Assembly: GCA_002083615.1 (NCBI GenBank)
Contig: MSXO01000017.1
Location: 1 to 64,000, forward strand
Source: Proteobacteria bacterium ST_bin11
GTDB taxonomy: Bacteria > Pseudomonadota > Gammaproteobacteria > Methylococcales > Methylomonadaceae
Reading direction: 5' to 3'
DNA length: 64,000 bases
The notes beneath the pieces were generated by a model. The model was given only the letters and a program-made list of their open reading frames with translations. It had not been told where the DNA came from and did no database searches. Position numbers and translations under genes: made by a program. Shown in pieces: positions 50,658 through 59,898 of the stretch (the first letter of the stretch is position 1; each line of letters starts with the position of its first letter).

Positions 50658-52283
50658 ATGACAAAATCCACCCCTGACTACCTGCAAGGCCAGATTGAGA
50701 TTGAAACGGCCGATTTACTATCGCCATCCCTAAATTCGCTAAAAAGCGGAAAGGCCTCTAAAACCCTGCCGTTCTCCCTATTCGTCAAAGCTGTAGAACA
50801 GGCGCCAGTCGCTATTTCCATTACCGATAAAAAAGCTAACATCCTTTATATAAATCAAGCCTTCACCGATGTGACTGGCTACAACGCTGCCGAGATTCTC
50901 GGTAAAAACGAATCCGAGTTGTCCGACAAATCCACACCCAGACAAATCTATTACGATTTGTGGCACACCATTTCCCGCAAACAGGTTTGGCACGGGCAAC
51001 TGGTCAATCGGCAAAAAATGGGCCAGCGCTATTTAGCGGATCTGATCATCGCGCCGATGTTCGATGACCGCGGCGCCATCAGTCACTATATAGGGATGCA
51101 CCGCGACGTTACCCAAGCGCATTACGCAGAGCAGCAGGTCAATAACCAAAAACAGTTAATCGAATCCGTATTGAACGCCTCTCCGGTGGCAATGGCGGTC
51201 CTGGATAACGACAAGCGCGTTGTACTGGACAATCAGATGTACAAGATGCTGATCAGCGAGTTAGATAAGAAGGAACCGGCCTTATTTTTCCTCGCTGCTC
51301 TGGAACAAGAAATGGGCGATTTGTGGGGCGAGAATATTGACAGGCAACAAGGCTTTGCGAATCGCGAAGTACGGATAGAAAGCGCAGGGATAAAGGGTAC
51401 GCGCTGGTTTTCCTGTTCGGGTAACTGGTTTATAGAGAACGACGTCTGCGCAGACACTTTCTTTGCCCGCCAATCCAAAGACTATTTGTTGCTGACGATT
51501 AACGACATTAGCCCATTGCGCCGCCAACAAGAAAAGCTGCAAATCCAGACGCTTCGCACCATGATGGCCGAAGAAGAACACATACGCAGTATCCGCGAAA
51601 CCTTGCTGGGGGCGATGCACCAGATTCGCCAGCCCTTAAACCAAATCAACGCGGCGATTCAAATCATGACTCAGCGTAACGATGCCAACAATAGCCCGAT
51701 ACGCGACCTATTGGGTCAAGTGCAAAAAATGGGCGAAGAAACGCTGGCCACCTTGCAGCGCTGTGTGCCGGAAATTCCGGAGTCTGCAGTCGCCCCGGTG
51801 AATTTGAATCAGTTGTTGCACGAAGTCATGCTGCTCTATAGCACCAAGTTTCTGGCAAATGGCATCGTTGTGGATTGGCTGCCAAACCCAGTATTGCCAA
51901 ATATTCTGGGCGCAGAGAACAAGTTACGTATGTTATTCAAACAATTGATAGACAACGCCGTCAACGCAATGAATCGAGCGGGTAGTCAAGAACGTATGAT
52001 CAAAATCAGCACGACTTTCGAACATGAATGGGTTTGCGTTTCCGTAGCCGATACCGGCCCCGGCATACCCGCCAACCAACGAAGCAAAGTATTTGAGCCG
52101 TTTTTTACCACAAATCAAAGTACCGGCGGCGTCCAGGCCGGCATGGGACTGGTCATGAGTAAGGAAATTGTCAATCAGCACAGCGGCATGATAGAAATCG
52201 ACCCGCAATATACAAGCGGCTGCAGCTTTAAAATCCGCTTTCCGTGTCAAAAAAGCCTAGCCAGGGTAAATATCCATGAGTGA
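50658..52283 (+). CDS. nifL: Nitrogen fixation regulatory protein NifL
   Basis: A protein of 541 residues. PAS1 (about 42-160, VAISITDKKANILYINQAFTDVTGYNAAEILGKN) is the FAD-binding redox-sensor type. PAS2 spans about 165-290. Then comes a kinase-like region with the H-box AMHQIRQPLNQI and an ATPase fold with LIDNAVNAMN, DTGPGIP and MGLVMSKEIV. NifL is an anti-activator, not a phosphorelay kinase: it binds ADP and holds NifA inactive under oxygen or fixed nitrogen. Its stop overlaps nifA by 8 bases, which sets the NifL:NifA ratio. The start ATG has only a weak ribosome-binding site (CCCGAG, 10 bases upstream). Confidence 0.92.
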   Translation: MTKSTPDYLQGQIEIETADLLSPSLNSLKSGKASKTLPFSLFVKAVEQAPVAISITDKKANILYINQAFTDVTGYNAAEILGKNESELSDKSTPRQIYYDLWHTISRKQVWHGQLVNRQKMGQRYLADLIIAPMFDDRGAISHYIGMHRDVTQAHYAEQQVNNQKQLIESVLNASPVAMAVLDNDKRVVLDNQMYKMLISELDKKEPALFFLAALEQEMGDLWGENIDRQQGFANREVRIESAGIKGTRWFSCSGNWFIENDVCADTFFARQSKDYLLLTINDISPLRRQQEKLQIQTLRTMMAEEEHIRSIRETLLGAMHQIRQPLNQINAAIQIMTQRNDANNSPIRDLLGQVQKMGEETLATLQRCVPEIPESAVAPVNLNQLLHEVMLLYSTKFLANGIVVDWLPNPVLPNILGAENKLRMLFKQLIDNAVNAMNRAGSQERMIKISTTFEHEWVCVSVADTGPGIPANQRSKVFEPFFTTNQSTGGVQAGMGLVMSKEIVNQHSGMIEIDPQYTSGCSFKIRFPCQKSLARVNIHE

Positions 52284-53802
52284 TCGTTTATTGCTGGTCG
52301 AATCCGAGCTAGATACCTTGTTTCTAGTAAGTCAATTGCTGAATAGCACCCATGACTTACGTACCAAACTAAAGGGCATCCTGGAGATATTACACAAGCG
52401 TAACGGCCTGCATTTCGGCATGATCACCCTACGCGGTGTCGATGACGACAGCATGAGCATTTGCGAAATCTATGGTGAAGGCATAGATCGCTCCGTGCGT
52501 TACCAACCTGGCGAAGGCCTGGTTGGCGCTATCCTCGACGAAGGCAGCACCATTGTGGTGGAGCGCATCGCCGATGAGCCACGCTTTTTAAGCCGCCTAG
52601 GGGTCTACAATCCGGATTTACCGTTTATAGGCTCCCCGCTAGCCATCGAGCAAGGCGAAGTGGTTGGCATTTTGGCCGCACAGCCCTGCAGCTCAACGTT
52701 TTTGGGGGAACGCGCCCGTTTCATGGAGATGGTTGCCAACCTGATCGCCCAAAGCGTGAACATGCTCCGGGTGATGGAGCGCAAGCAAAACGAACTGACC
52801 AGCGAACGCGACTATTTAAAACAAGCACTGGTCAAAAACTACCGTTTCGAAAATATCATCGGTCATTCCGAGCCGATGTTGAGAGTATTCGACATCATTC
52901 GTCAAGTAGCGAAATGGCATACCACCGTACTGATTCGTGGCGAATCCGGCACCGGCAAGGAAGTCGTTGCCAGTTCGATCCACTTCAATTCGGCTTGCGC
53001 CAACGGCCCCTTTCTTAAGTTGAATTGCGCCGCGTTGCCCGACACCTTATTGGAATCTGAATTGTTCGGCCATGAGAAAGGCGCTTTCAGCGGCGCGATT
53101 GGTCAACGTAAGGGCCGTTTCGAACTGGCGGACAATGGCACACTGTTTCTTGACGAGATTGGCGAGATTTCCGCATCCTTCCAGGCCAAATTATTGCGCG
53201 TACTGCAAGAAGGCGAATTCGAGCGCGTCGGCGGCGTCAGAACGCTTAAAGTAAACGTGCGGATTATTGCTGCCACCAACCGCAATCTGGAACAGGAAGT
53301 GGCCGAAGGCAATTTCCGCGAGGACTTGTATTATCGTTTGAACGTGATGCCCATCAATATGCCACCACTCCGCGAACGTATCGAGGACATCCCCGAATTG
53401 GCCAGCTTTTTGTTAAACCGGATTTCCCGCCAGCAAGGCGGTCGGCCTTTGGAAATCAAGGAAAGCGCGATTCGGATTTTGATGAAACACGAGTGGCCAG
53501 GCAACGTCCGCGAATTGGAAAACCGCCTGGAACGCGCGGCGATTATGAGCCAGGAAGGCATTATCGATCGCGAAGTCATTGCCAGCACCGGCCTGGAAAA
53601 TGAGATCGGCATCAGCCGCACCCCGCAATCCATCAAACATATCGATCTACACGACGAGAATATGGACGAACGAGAGCGGGTGATTGCCGCGTTGGAACAA
53701 AGCGGCTGGGTACAAGCGAAGGCGGCTAGATTACTGGACATGACGCCGCGGCAGATCGCCTATCGGATTCAAACCTTGAATATCAACGTAAAGCAGATTT
53801 AG
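52276..53802 (+). CDS. nifA: Nif-specific sigma54 activator NifA
   Basis: A protein of 508 residues. A GAF domain (about 25-170) is followed by the AAA+ domain (about 195-435) with Walker A GESGTGKE and Walker B TLFLDEIGE, and a Fis-type HTH (about 465-505, GWVQAKAARLLDMTPRQIAYRI). The sigma54-contacting loop reads GAFSGA, with serine for the usual threonine. There is no cysteine cluster between AAA+ and HTH, so this is the NifL-controlled gammaproteobacterial type, not the oxygen-sensing rhizobial type. It activates nif promoters by TGT-N10-ACA sites, two of which lie upstream of its own operon. Confidence 0.96.
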   Translation: MSDRLLLVESELDTLFLVSQLLNSTHDLRTKLKGILEILHKRNGLHFGMITLRGVDDDSMSICEIYGEGIDRSVRYQPGEGLVGAILDEGSTIVVERIADEPRFLSRLGVYNPDLPFIGSPLAIEQGEVVGILAAQPCSSTFLGERARFMEMVANLIAQSVNMLRVMERKQNELTSERDYLKQALVKNYRFENIIGHSEPMLRVFDIIRQVAKWHTTVLIRGESGTGKEVVASSIHFNSACANGPFLKLNCAALPDTLLESELFGHEKGAFSGAIGQRKGRFELADNGTLFLDEIGEISASFQAKLLRVLQEGEFERVGGVRTLKVNVRIIAATNRNLEQEVAEGNFREDLYYRLNVMPINMPPLRERIEDIPELASFLLNRISRQQGGRPLEIKESAIRILMKHEWPGNVRELENRLERAAIMSQEGIIDREVIASTGLENEIGISRTPQSIKHIDLHDENMDERERVIAALEQSGWVQAKAARLLDMTPRQIAYRIQTLNINVKQI

Positions 53803-53870
53803 GGAACCACCGCGCCCATGGCTCAGAGGCGCTTGCCCCCGCCCTATACAATGCGACTGTATTGAATGCG

Positions 53871-54503
53871 TTAAAGCTTATCCCCCACTATCTGGTAAAT
53901 CTGTTCGGTAGCCTGTTCGCCAGTTTGCAACAAACTATCCAGCTCGGCGAGTTGGACTTCGGCAAAGGCTCTGTCCTTCAAACTTGCAGCGTTGATTCGC
54001 ACATTCAGGGCCGCACTTTTTAATCCGGCGTAAGCCGCCATCACGGCCACACCAGCATCGCTGATCAGGCCCAGATTGCCGTACTCTGCGGCCAGCCGGC
54101 TCAACTCGATAGCTTTGGCGCAGGCTTTCGCGCATTCCAGGGGCACCAAAGTGGCATCTCTTAACGCAAGTTGAATTTGCTCGGTGCGCTGGCTTTTCTC
54201 TTCGTCAGTGCTTTTCGGTAAGCCGTAACAGGCCATCAATTTGTCAAACACATCGACATCGGCTTTGATCATAGCCATTAAGGTTTGACGCAGGGTTTCG
54301 GATTCCGCCAGCAAGACCTGCATCTGCGCTTCCACTGCCGCGTATTTAGGCTTGCCGATGGTCAGGTTACAAACCATGCTGATCAAGGCTGCGGCTTGCG
54401 CGCCCATTACCGCCGCCGCACTGCCGCCACCAGGGGTGGCTTGCTTGCTGGCCAACTCGTCCAGAAACGTTTCCACCGATTTATCTTTGATTTCGCTCAT
54501 CAA
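53871..54503 (-). CDS. fchA: Methenyltetrahydrofolate cyclohydrolase / cyclodeaminase-family FchA
   Basis: A protein of 210 residues, all-helical, of the formiminotransferase-cyclodeaminase family: VETFLDELASKQATPGGGSAAAVMGAQAAALISMVCNLTIGK at the N-terminus holds the folate-binding glycine-rich region, and PLECAKACAKAIELS the middle. In methylotrophs FchA converts methenyl-H4F to formyl-H4F in the tetrahydrofolate C1 branch. The next genes on the strand (cysS) are unrelated. No mtdA is in the window, so the partner dehydrogenase is elsewhere. It is 11 bases past cysS and probably co-transcribed with it. Confidence 0.88.
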   Translation of the reverse strand: MMSEIKDKSVETFLDELASKQATPGGGSAAAVMGAQAAALISMVCNLTIGKPKYAAVEAQMQVLLAESETLRQTLMAMIKADVDVFDKLMACYGLPKSTDEEKSQRTEQIQLALRDATLVPLECAKACAKAIELSRLAAEYGNLGLISDAGVAVMAAYAGLKSAALNVRINAASLKDRAFAEVQLAELDSLLQTGEQATEQIYQIVGDKL

Positions 54504-54514
54504 CTTACCTTATT

Positions 54515-55963
54515 TTACCGGTGCCAATCAGTCGTTCCATCCGGTCTATCTTTAATCACGATACCAAGCTTATTCAGCTCATCCCGAATAAGATCAGCCA
54601 ATGCCCAGTCTTTGGATTTTTTGGCCTCAAGTCTTTCTTGAATACGTTCTTGCACCCAATCATCTCCTCCTTTCTCAATAATTTTTACAGAAACAGAGTC
54701 AGAGATAGCTACGGAATCAACGACATGATCCAAGGAAACGCGACGCGGGCTTTTTAACCAGTCTCCAGGGTTCTCCTGCAATATCCCTAGTAAGCCACCT
54801 AGTTTTTTTAAAACGGTAGCCAAACTAGCTTCTTTTCCAGCGTCATTTCGCTCTCTTGCCTTATTAAGTTCCTTTGCCACATCAAACAAAATTGCTAAAG
54901 CAACTGGAGTGTTAAAGTCATCATCCATCGCGCGCTCAAAGCGCCGTAGATACTCGACATCGATAACTTCATCCACGACATCAATATCTTTAAGAGCTGT
55001 GTATAGACGTGTTAGTGCAGATACCGCCTCATCGAGCTGTTCAGACGAATAGTTCAAGGGGCTACGGTAATGACTAGATAAGATAAAAAAACGGATAACA
55101 TCTGGGCGTGGATATTGTTTCAACACCTCACGCACGGTGAAAAAATTACCCAGTGATTTGGACATCTTTTCTTCGTTGACTCTTACAAAGCCGTTATGCA
55201 TCCAGTAATTAACAAAAGGCTCACCCGTTGCGCCTTCCGACTGGGCGATCTCGTTTTCATGGTGAGGAAATTGTAAGTCCATGCCGCCGCCGTGAATATC
55301 AAAATGATTTCCCAGGCAACAGGTGGACATTGCCGAACATTCAATATGCCATCCCGGTCTACCCTGCCCCCATGGCGAATCCCAATAAGGCTCGCCGGGC
55401 TTGGCCATTTTCCACAGCACAAAATCCAGTGGGTCACGTTTGGCGGTATCGACATTAACCCGCTCGCCCGCCTGCAAGTCTTCGATATTTTTACCGGACA
55501 ATTTGCCGTATCCATCAAAGCGATTTACCGCATAAAACACATCGCCATTACTGCCAACATAGGCAAAATCTCGCTCAATTAATGTCGAAATCATTTTAAC
55601 GATGTCGGTGATTGATTGTGTAGCTTTGGGTTCGATATCCGGCGGCAACACCGACAAAGCCCGTTCGTCTTCGTGCATCGCTTGGATGAAACGCTCGGTT
55701 AACGCGGTAAACGCCTCACCATTCTCGTTGGCACGCTGAATAATCTTGTCGTCGATGTCGGTAATGTTTCTTACGTAAGTCAGCTGATACCCAGCATGCC
55801 GCAAATAGCGAGCAACAGTGTCAAACACGACCATTACCCGCGCATGGCCGATATGGCAATAGTCGTAAACCGTCATACCGCAGACATACATGCCGACTTT
55901 ACCCGGCTGTTTAGGGGTGAACTCTTGCTTACTTCTGGTGAGCGTGTTGTAAATTTTCAGCAT
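54515..55963 (-). CDS. cysS: Cysteinyl-tRNA synthetase
   Basis: A class I synthetase of 482 residues, from the ATG at 55963 (MLKIYNTLTRSKQEF), which matches the family start; the open frame is 12 codons longer. Motifs: zinc cysteine in YVCGMTVYD, HIGHARV for the class I signature, EEKMSKSLGN for KMSKS, zinc ligands in WHIECSAMS and FPHHENEIAQSE. It charges tRNA-Cys. It is divergent from ppiA. Confidence 0.96.
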   Translation of the reverse strand: MLKIYNTLTRSKQEFTPKQPGKVGMYVCGMTVYDYCHIGHARVMVVFDTVARYLRHAGYQLTYVRNITDIDDKIIQRANENGEAFTALTERFIQAMHEDERALSVLPPDIEPKATQSITDIVKMISTLIERDFAYVGSNGDVFYAVNRFDGYGKLSGKNIEDLQAGERVNVDTAKRDPLDFVLWKMAKPGEPYWDSPWGQGRPGWHIECSAMSTCCLGNHFDIHGGGMDLQFPHHENEIAQSEGATGEPFVNYWMHNGFVRVNEEKMSKSLGNFFTVREVLKQYPRPDVIRFFILSSHYRSPLNYSSEQLDEAVSALTRLYTALKDIDVVDEVIDVEYLRRFERAMDDDFNTPVALAILFDVAKELNKARERNDAGKEASLATVLKKLGGLLGILQENPGDWLKSPRRVSLDHVVDSVAISDSVSVKIIEKGGDDWVQERIQERLEAKKSKDWALADLIRDELNKLGIVIKDRPDGTTDWHR

Positions 55964-56077
55964 GACGATGATAAATGGATGCAGCGAAACATCTGGCAAT
56001 CTATCAAGATTTCGACTTCTCTTTCAAGATAAAAACACATAGAATTCGCGGCTTGCAGCGATATTAAGGAGCTTTTA

Positions 56078-56659
56078 ATGCGCACCCCACTGGTTTACCT
56101 GATGCTGTTTTTGTTCTCAACCCTTTCATTTGCAACAGAAAATAAAATGTCCAATACACATAGCAAAGTCAAATTAACTACCTCACTAGGCGATGTCGTC
56201 ATCCAATTGGAAGACGAAAAAGCGCCGGTTTCCGCCGCCAATTTTCTGGCTTATGTAAAACAAGGATTTTATTCTGGCACCATTTTCCATCGGGTAATTC
56301 CAGGCTTCATGGCGCAAGGCGGCGGTTTCGACAGCACGTTTAAACAGAAAGAAACCAATGCGCCCATCAAAAACGAGGCCGAGAACGGCCTAAAAAACAA
56401 ACGCGGCACCTTGGCGATGGCGCGCACCAACGATCCGCATTCGGCGACTGCACAATTTTTTATCAACTACAAAGATAACTCATTTCTGGACCACACCAGC
56501 CCTAGCCCGAGCGGTTGGGGTTATGCGGTATTCGGTGAAGTGATCGAGGGCATGGAAGTCGTGGATAGCATGGCCAAACAAGCGACGGGCAGCCGCGGTC
56601 CACATCAGGATGTGCCAAAAACCGACATCGTCATCGAGAAAGCCGAAGTTATCGAATAA
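56078..56659 (+). CDS. ppiA: Periplasmic cyclophilin-type peptidyl-prolyl isomerase
   Basis: A protein of 193 residues. A signal peptide (about 1-20, ending SFA) sends it to the periplasm. The cyclophilin core shows VTLEDEKAP-like VIQLEDEKAPVSAANFLAYV, FHRVIPGFMAQGGGF with the catalytic Arg, and the AQFFINYKDN and FGEVIEGMEVVDSM segments. AAGGAG lies before the ATG. It speeds folding of outer-membrane and periplasmic proteins. The next gene, lpxH, follows after 40 bases with a hairpin between. Confidence 0.93.
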   Translation: MRTPLVYLMLFLFSTLSFATENKMSNTHSKVKLTTSLGDVVIQLEDEKAPVSAANFLAYVKQGFYSGTIFHRVIPGFMAQGGGFDSTFKQKETNAPIKNEAENGLKNKRGTLAMARTNDPHSATAQFFINYKDNSFLDHTSPSPSGWGYAVFGEVIEGMEVVDSMAKQATGSRGPHQDVPKTDIVIEKAEVIE

Positions 56660-56664
56660 GGATT

Positions 56665-56698
56665 AGCGGCTTCCGCCAGACTCCAGGCGGAAGCCGCT
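56665..56698 (+). promoter_or_regulatory. Hairpin over the lpxH ribosome-binding site
   Basis: Perfect 13-bp arms (56665-56677 and 56686-56698) with an eight-base loop lie between ppiA and lpxH. The distal arm contains GGAAG (56689-56693), the apparent ribosome-binding site for the TTG start at 56700. No T-run follows, so it is not a standard terminator. Confidence 0.6.
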
Positions 56699-56699
56699 A

Positions 56700-57434
56700 T
56701 TGCTAGACGTGAAGCAAGACATACTATTCATATCCGACTTGCATTTAGCTTTCGAGAAACCGGAGATAACCCGGCGTTTCTTAAGCTTCTTGCAGCAGCG
56801 CGCCATCGCCGCGAAATCGCTCTACATTCTTGGCGATTTATTCGATGCCTGGATCGGCGATGACGATAATACCCGGCCCATACCGACCATCAAAAAGGCG
56901 CTCAAACAACTTACTGATTCGGGCACCGAGATTTTTCTGCTACAGGGCAACCGCGACTTTTTGCTGGGCAAAGGTTTCTGCGAGGAAACCGGCATCCGCT
57001 TGTTGGACGAATTTGCCGCCATAGAATTGGGTAGCGAGCGCATCTTGTTGACCCACGGCGATCTACTCTGTAGCGACGATCTGGCTTATCAAGCCTTTAG
57101 GCTAAAATCGCACAGCCCGCAATGGCAACGAAATGTACTGTCTAAACCTTTGTGGCTGCGACTGATAGCCGCGCGCTGGTACAGATTCCGTAGTTATTAT
57201 CACAAACGCGGTAAAACGCTGGACATTATGGATGTCAATCAAGATACCGTTTTTGAATCGCTGCGCACATACGCCTGTGCCACCTTGATTCATGGGCATA
57301 CGCATCGACCGAAACTGCACGAATTTATGCTCGACGGCAAGCCGGCAAAGCGCTATGTATTGGCGGATTGGAAAGCAGAGGGCGCAGAAGTTTTATGCTG
57401 GCGCAACGATAACTTCAAAACAGAGCCTGTCTAA
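56700..57434 (+). CDS. lpxH: UDP-2,3-diacylglucosamine diphosphatase LpxH
   Basis: A protein of 244 residues. A metallophosphoesterase with the motif set FISDLHL, GDLFDAWIGDD, GNRDFLLG, LLTHGDLL and HGHTHRP. It hydrolyses UDP-2,3-diacylglucosamine to lipid X in lipid A synthesis at the inner membrane. The start is either TTG 56700, with GGAAG six bases upstream, or GTG 56709. The core begins only at residue 9, so both are possible. The TTG is favoured by ribosome-binding-site spacing. Confidence 0.93.
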   Translation: MLDVKQDILFISDLHLAFEKPEITRRFLSFLQQRAIAAKSLYILGDLFDAWIGDDDNTRPIPTIKKALKQLTDSGTEIFLLQGNRDFLLGKGFCEETGIRLLDEFAAIELGSERILLTHGDLLCSDDLAYQAFRLKSHSPQWQRNVLSKPLWLRLIAARWYRFRSYYHKRGKTLDIMDVNQDTVFESLRTYACATLIHGHTHRPKLHEFMLDGKPAKRYVLADWKAEGAEVLCWRNDNFKTEPV

Positions 57435-57701
57435 ACAAGCAACCGCGACAATGCCAAAACAGCACTAACCGCGCTCAGTCACTATAAATGGTCCAGTAAG
57501 GCGTCTATGTATCTCCTATAACCGCAAACTAAGCGGTTCAATCGGCATAGACGTTCCCCTAATCTTTACAATGCGCCTAGCCTGAAGCTAATACCTATCT
57601 ATTTCCGAACGACTGTTAATTCACGATGTCTCCCGCATTCATGCTAAGTTAGGCTAAACTTTCCAAGCTACGCCAACTAAGGACCCATAAATCCTCCAGC
57701 C
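57435..57701. other. Short gene-free interval
   Basis: About 270 bases between lpxH and the protease gene. I see no coding frame, RNA gene or strong hairpin. It should hold the promoter of the protease gene. Confidence 0.5.
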
Positions 57702-58478
57702 ATGAAAAAACCGACTCTTTATCTCTTGGCGCTATCTACCGGATTATCCGGAATCTCCCTAAGTCATGCCAATGAAAATAACCTCCCAGACATTCTTGAC
57801 CGCATCAAACCCGGAATCGTAGCCATTGGCACGTATATGCCAACCCGCAATCCGCGCGCGGTTTTCCTAGGCACCGGATTCGCCGTTGCCGATGGCAGAA
57901 AAGTAGTCACCAATGCGCACGTCACAGCGAAAAAACTTGATGGTGAACACCTAGAGCGTTATGCGGTTTTTTATCGCCACCAAGAAAAAGAGCAAATGCA
58001 AATTGCGGAGCTCGTCGTTACCGATGAAGATCACGATTTGGCCCTACTTAAGCTAGACGGCGGAGCCTTACCGCCCCTAGAAATCGGTGAATCCCCTAGA
58101 GTCCGAGAAGGCGAGCAATACGCCTTTACCGGTTACCCGATAGGCATGGTGCTGGGTTTGTACCCAGTCACTCACCGGAGCATCATCGCCGCCATTTCGC
58201 CCAATGCCATACCGGCCATAGCTACTCGCCAGCTCAATGTCAACATGCTGAAGCGGCTGCAGACCCCTTTCAATATCTTTCAATTAGACGCCACCGCTTA
58301 TCCAGGCAATAGCGGTAGCCCCTTATACAATATAAATTCCGGAAAAGTTATTGGTATCATTAACAAGGTATTTGTGCAGGGTAGTAAAGAAAATGCGATA
58401 TCCAATCCCAGCGGGATTACCTACGCCATACCCGCTGAACATATCAAGACGCTTCTAAACGAGAATATCGTCAAATAG
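57702..58478 (+). CDS. Secreted trypsin-like serine protease
   Basis: A protein of 258 residues. Signal peptide about 1-23. The catalytic triad is visible: His in VVTNAHV, Asp in DEDHDLALLKL and Ser in YPGNSGSPLYN. It resembles the protease domain of HtrA/DegP without PDZ domains, hence a periplasmic or secreted peptidase. The gene lies 31 bases upstream of the sugar transferase gene on the same strand, so it may belong to the exopolysaccharide locus. Confidence 0.88.
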   Translation: MKKPTLYLLALSTGLSGISLSHANENNLPDILDRIKPGIVAIGTYMPTRNPRAVFLGTGFAVADGRKVVTNAHVTAKKLDGEHLERYAVFYRHQEKEQMQIAELVVTDEDHDLALLKLDGGALPPLEIGESPRVREGEQYAFTGYPIGMVLGLYPVTHRSIIAAISPNAIPAIATRQLNVNMLKRLQTPFNIFQLDATAYPGNSGSPLYNINSGKVIGIINKVFVQGSKENAISNPSGITYAIPAEHIKTLLNENIVK

Positions 58479-58509
58479 TTATTAGTCAGGAGCTAAGCGG
58501 TAGCCTTAT

Positions 58510-59898
58510 ATGATAAGAATTTTTCGACATTACATTTCCACCGCCTATCTGTGGTTGCTTATGGCGGAGTCGCTAGTGTTTTATTTAGCAATGTATTGCG
58601 GCGCGGGCCTGCGATTTTTACACACAGCGTCCTGGTATTCCCAATCCGAGCTTGCAGCTTCAGCCGCGGTTTTTTCTATTGTGTTCATTGCCAGCTGCTC
58701 CGGCTTGGGCTTGTACCGAAAAACACTGGATAAAGAAGAATACAATATTCTACAGCGCATCAGTTTTAGCTTTGCTGTTGCGGTTTTTATTCTGGCCTTC
58801 ATTTACTACATCATCCCGGACTTGATGCTCGCGCGTAGCGTTTTAATTTCGGCGATTATTTTTTCATTTGTAGGTTTATTGCTAACGCGCTATTTGTTTT
58901 ACCGCTTCGTTAATCTGGATAATTTAAAACGCCGGGTATTGGTGGTGGGTTGCGGGCAAAGAGCGGGCGAGCTTAGTGTCGTTAACTCCAGCTACATTTA
59001 CAAAGGCTTTGAAATTGTCGGCTACATCACCCTGGAGGACGAACCGCTAAGTGTCCCTCACGCGATAGCCCTGAATGAAAAAATCAGGTTAACGGACATT
59101 GTTGAGGCAGCCAACGTCGATGAAATAGTCATTGCTGTCGATGATAGGCGCAAAAAGTTGCCAGTCGAAGAACTGCTTGACATCAAAATGTCCGGCGCCC
59201 TAATCATGGACCTACAAACCTTCTATGAGCGAGAACAACGTCTGGTTTTTCTCGAGGCGTTGAGCCCAAGTTGGCTGATGTTCTCCGATGGTTTTGTCAG
59301 TGGCGGATTACGCCCCATCGTAAAGCGCAGTTTCGACATAGTAGCCAGCCTATTGTTGCTTTCCGTTAGTTGGTGGCTGATGATCCTCACGATGCTGGCA
59401 ATCTATATCGAAAGCGGCTTCGGTGCGCCGGTTTTCTACCGGCAAAAGCGCGTCGGCTACCGAGATGTTCCTTTCGACGTCATCAAATTTCGCAGCATGC
59501 GTATCGATGCTGAAAAAAATGGCGCGCAATGGGCGAGCCAAACCGATGATCGCGTCACTCGCGTCGGCAAAGTGATTCGTAAATATCGGATAGACGAGTT
59601 GCCGCAACTGCTAAATGTATTGAAGGGTGACATGAGCTTTGTAGGCCCCCGTCCAGAGAGGCCTGAATTCGTCAAAGGTTTTGAAGAAAATATTCCATAC
59701 TATAAAGAAAGACATAGGGTAAAGCCCGGCATAACCGGCTGGGCGCAACTCTGTTATCCCTACGGCGCAAGCGAATACGATACCCGACAAAAACTGCAGT
59801 TCGATTTGTATTACGTCAAAAACTACAGTCTCTTTCTGGATTTGACGATCATGCTCAGTACTGTGGAAGTGATCTTGTGGGGGAAAGGAGCGAGGTAA
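58510..59898 (+). CDS. EpsB-type exopolysaccharide sugar transferase
   Basis: A protein of 462 residues. Four or five membrane helices in residues 1-140, a CoA-binding-like domain (about 140-240, RRVLVVGCGQRAGEL), one helix (about 285-305) and the C-terminal bacterial sugar transferase domain with PVFYRQKRVGYRDVPF, KFRSMRIDAE and KYRIDELPQLLNVLKGDMSFVGPRPERPEF. It starts lipid-linked polysaccharide synthesis by moving sugar-1-phosphate to undecaprenyl phosphate. The sequence is of the subtype tied to PEP-CTERM/exosortase genome regions. The next 770 bases have no gene. Confidence 0.9.
   Translation: MIRIFRHYISTAYLWLLMAESLVFYLAMYCGAGLRFLHTASWYSQSELAASAAVFSIVFIASCSGLGLYRKTLDKEEYNILQRISFSFAVAVFILAFIYYIIPDLMLARSVLISAIIFSFVGLLLTRYLFYRFVNLDNLKRRVLVVGCGQRAGELSVVNSSYIYKGFEIVGYITLEDEPLSVPHAIALNEKIRLTDIVEAANVDEIVIAVDDRRKKLPVEELLDIKMSGALIMDLQTFYEREQRLVFLEALSPSWLMFSDGFVSGGLRPIVKRSFDIVASLLLLSVSWWLMILTMLAIYIESGFGAPVFYRQKRVGYRDVPFDVIKFRSMRIDAEKNGAQWASQTDDRVTRVGKVIRKYRIDELPQLLNVLKGDMSFVGPRPERPEFVKGFEENIPYYKERHRVKPGITGWAQLCYPYGASEYDTRQKLQFDLYYVKNYSLFLDLTIMLSTVEVILWGKGAR

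Noticed and set aside
50658..52283. Reading the PAS-kinase gene as an ordinary sensor kinase
   Set aside because: Its overlap with nifA, the FAD-type PAS and its place beside rnf make NifL the better call.
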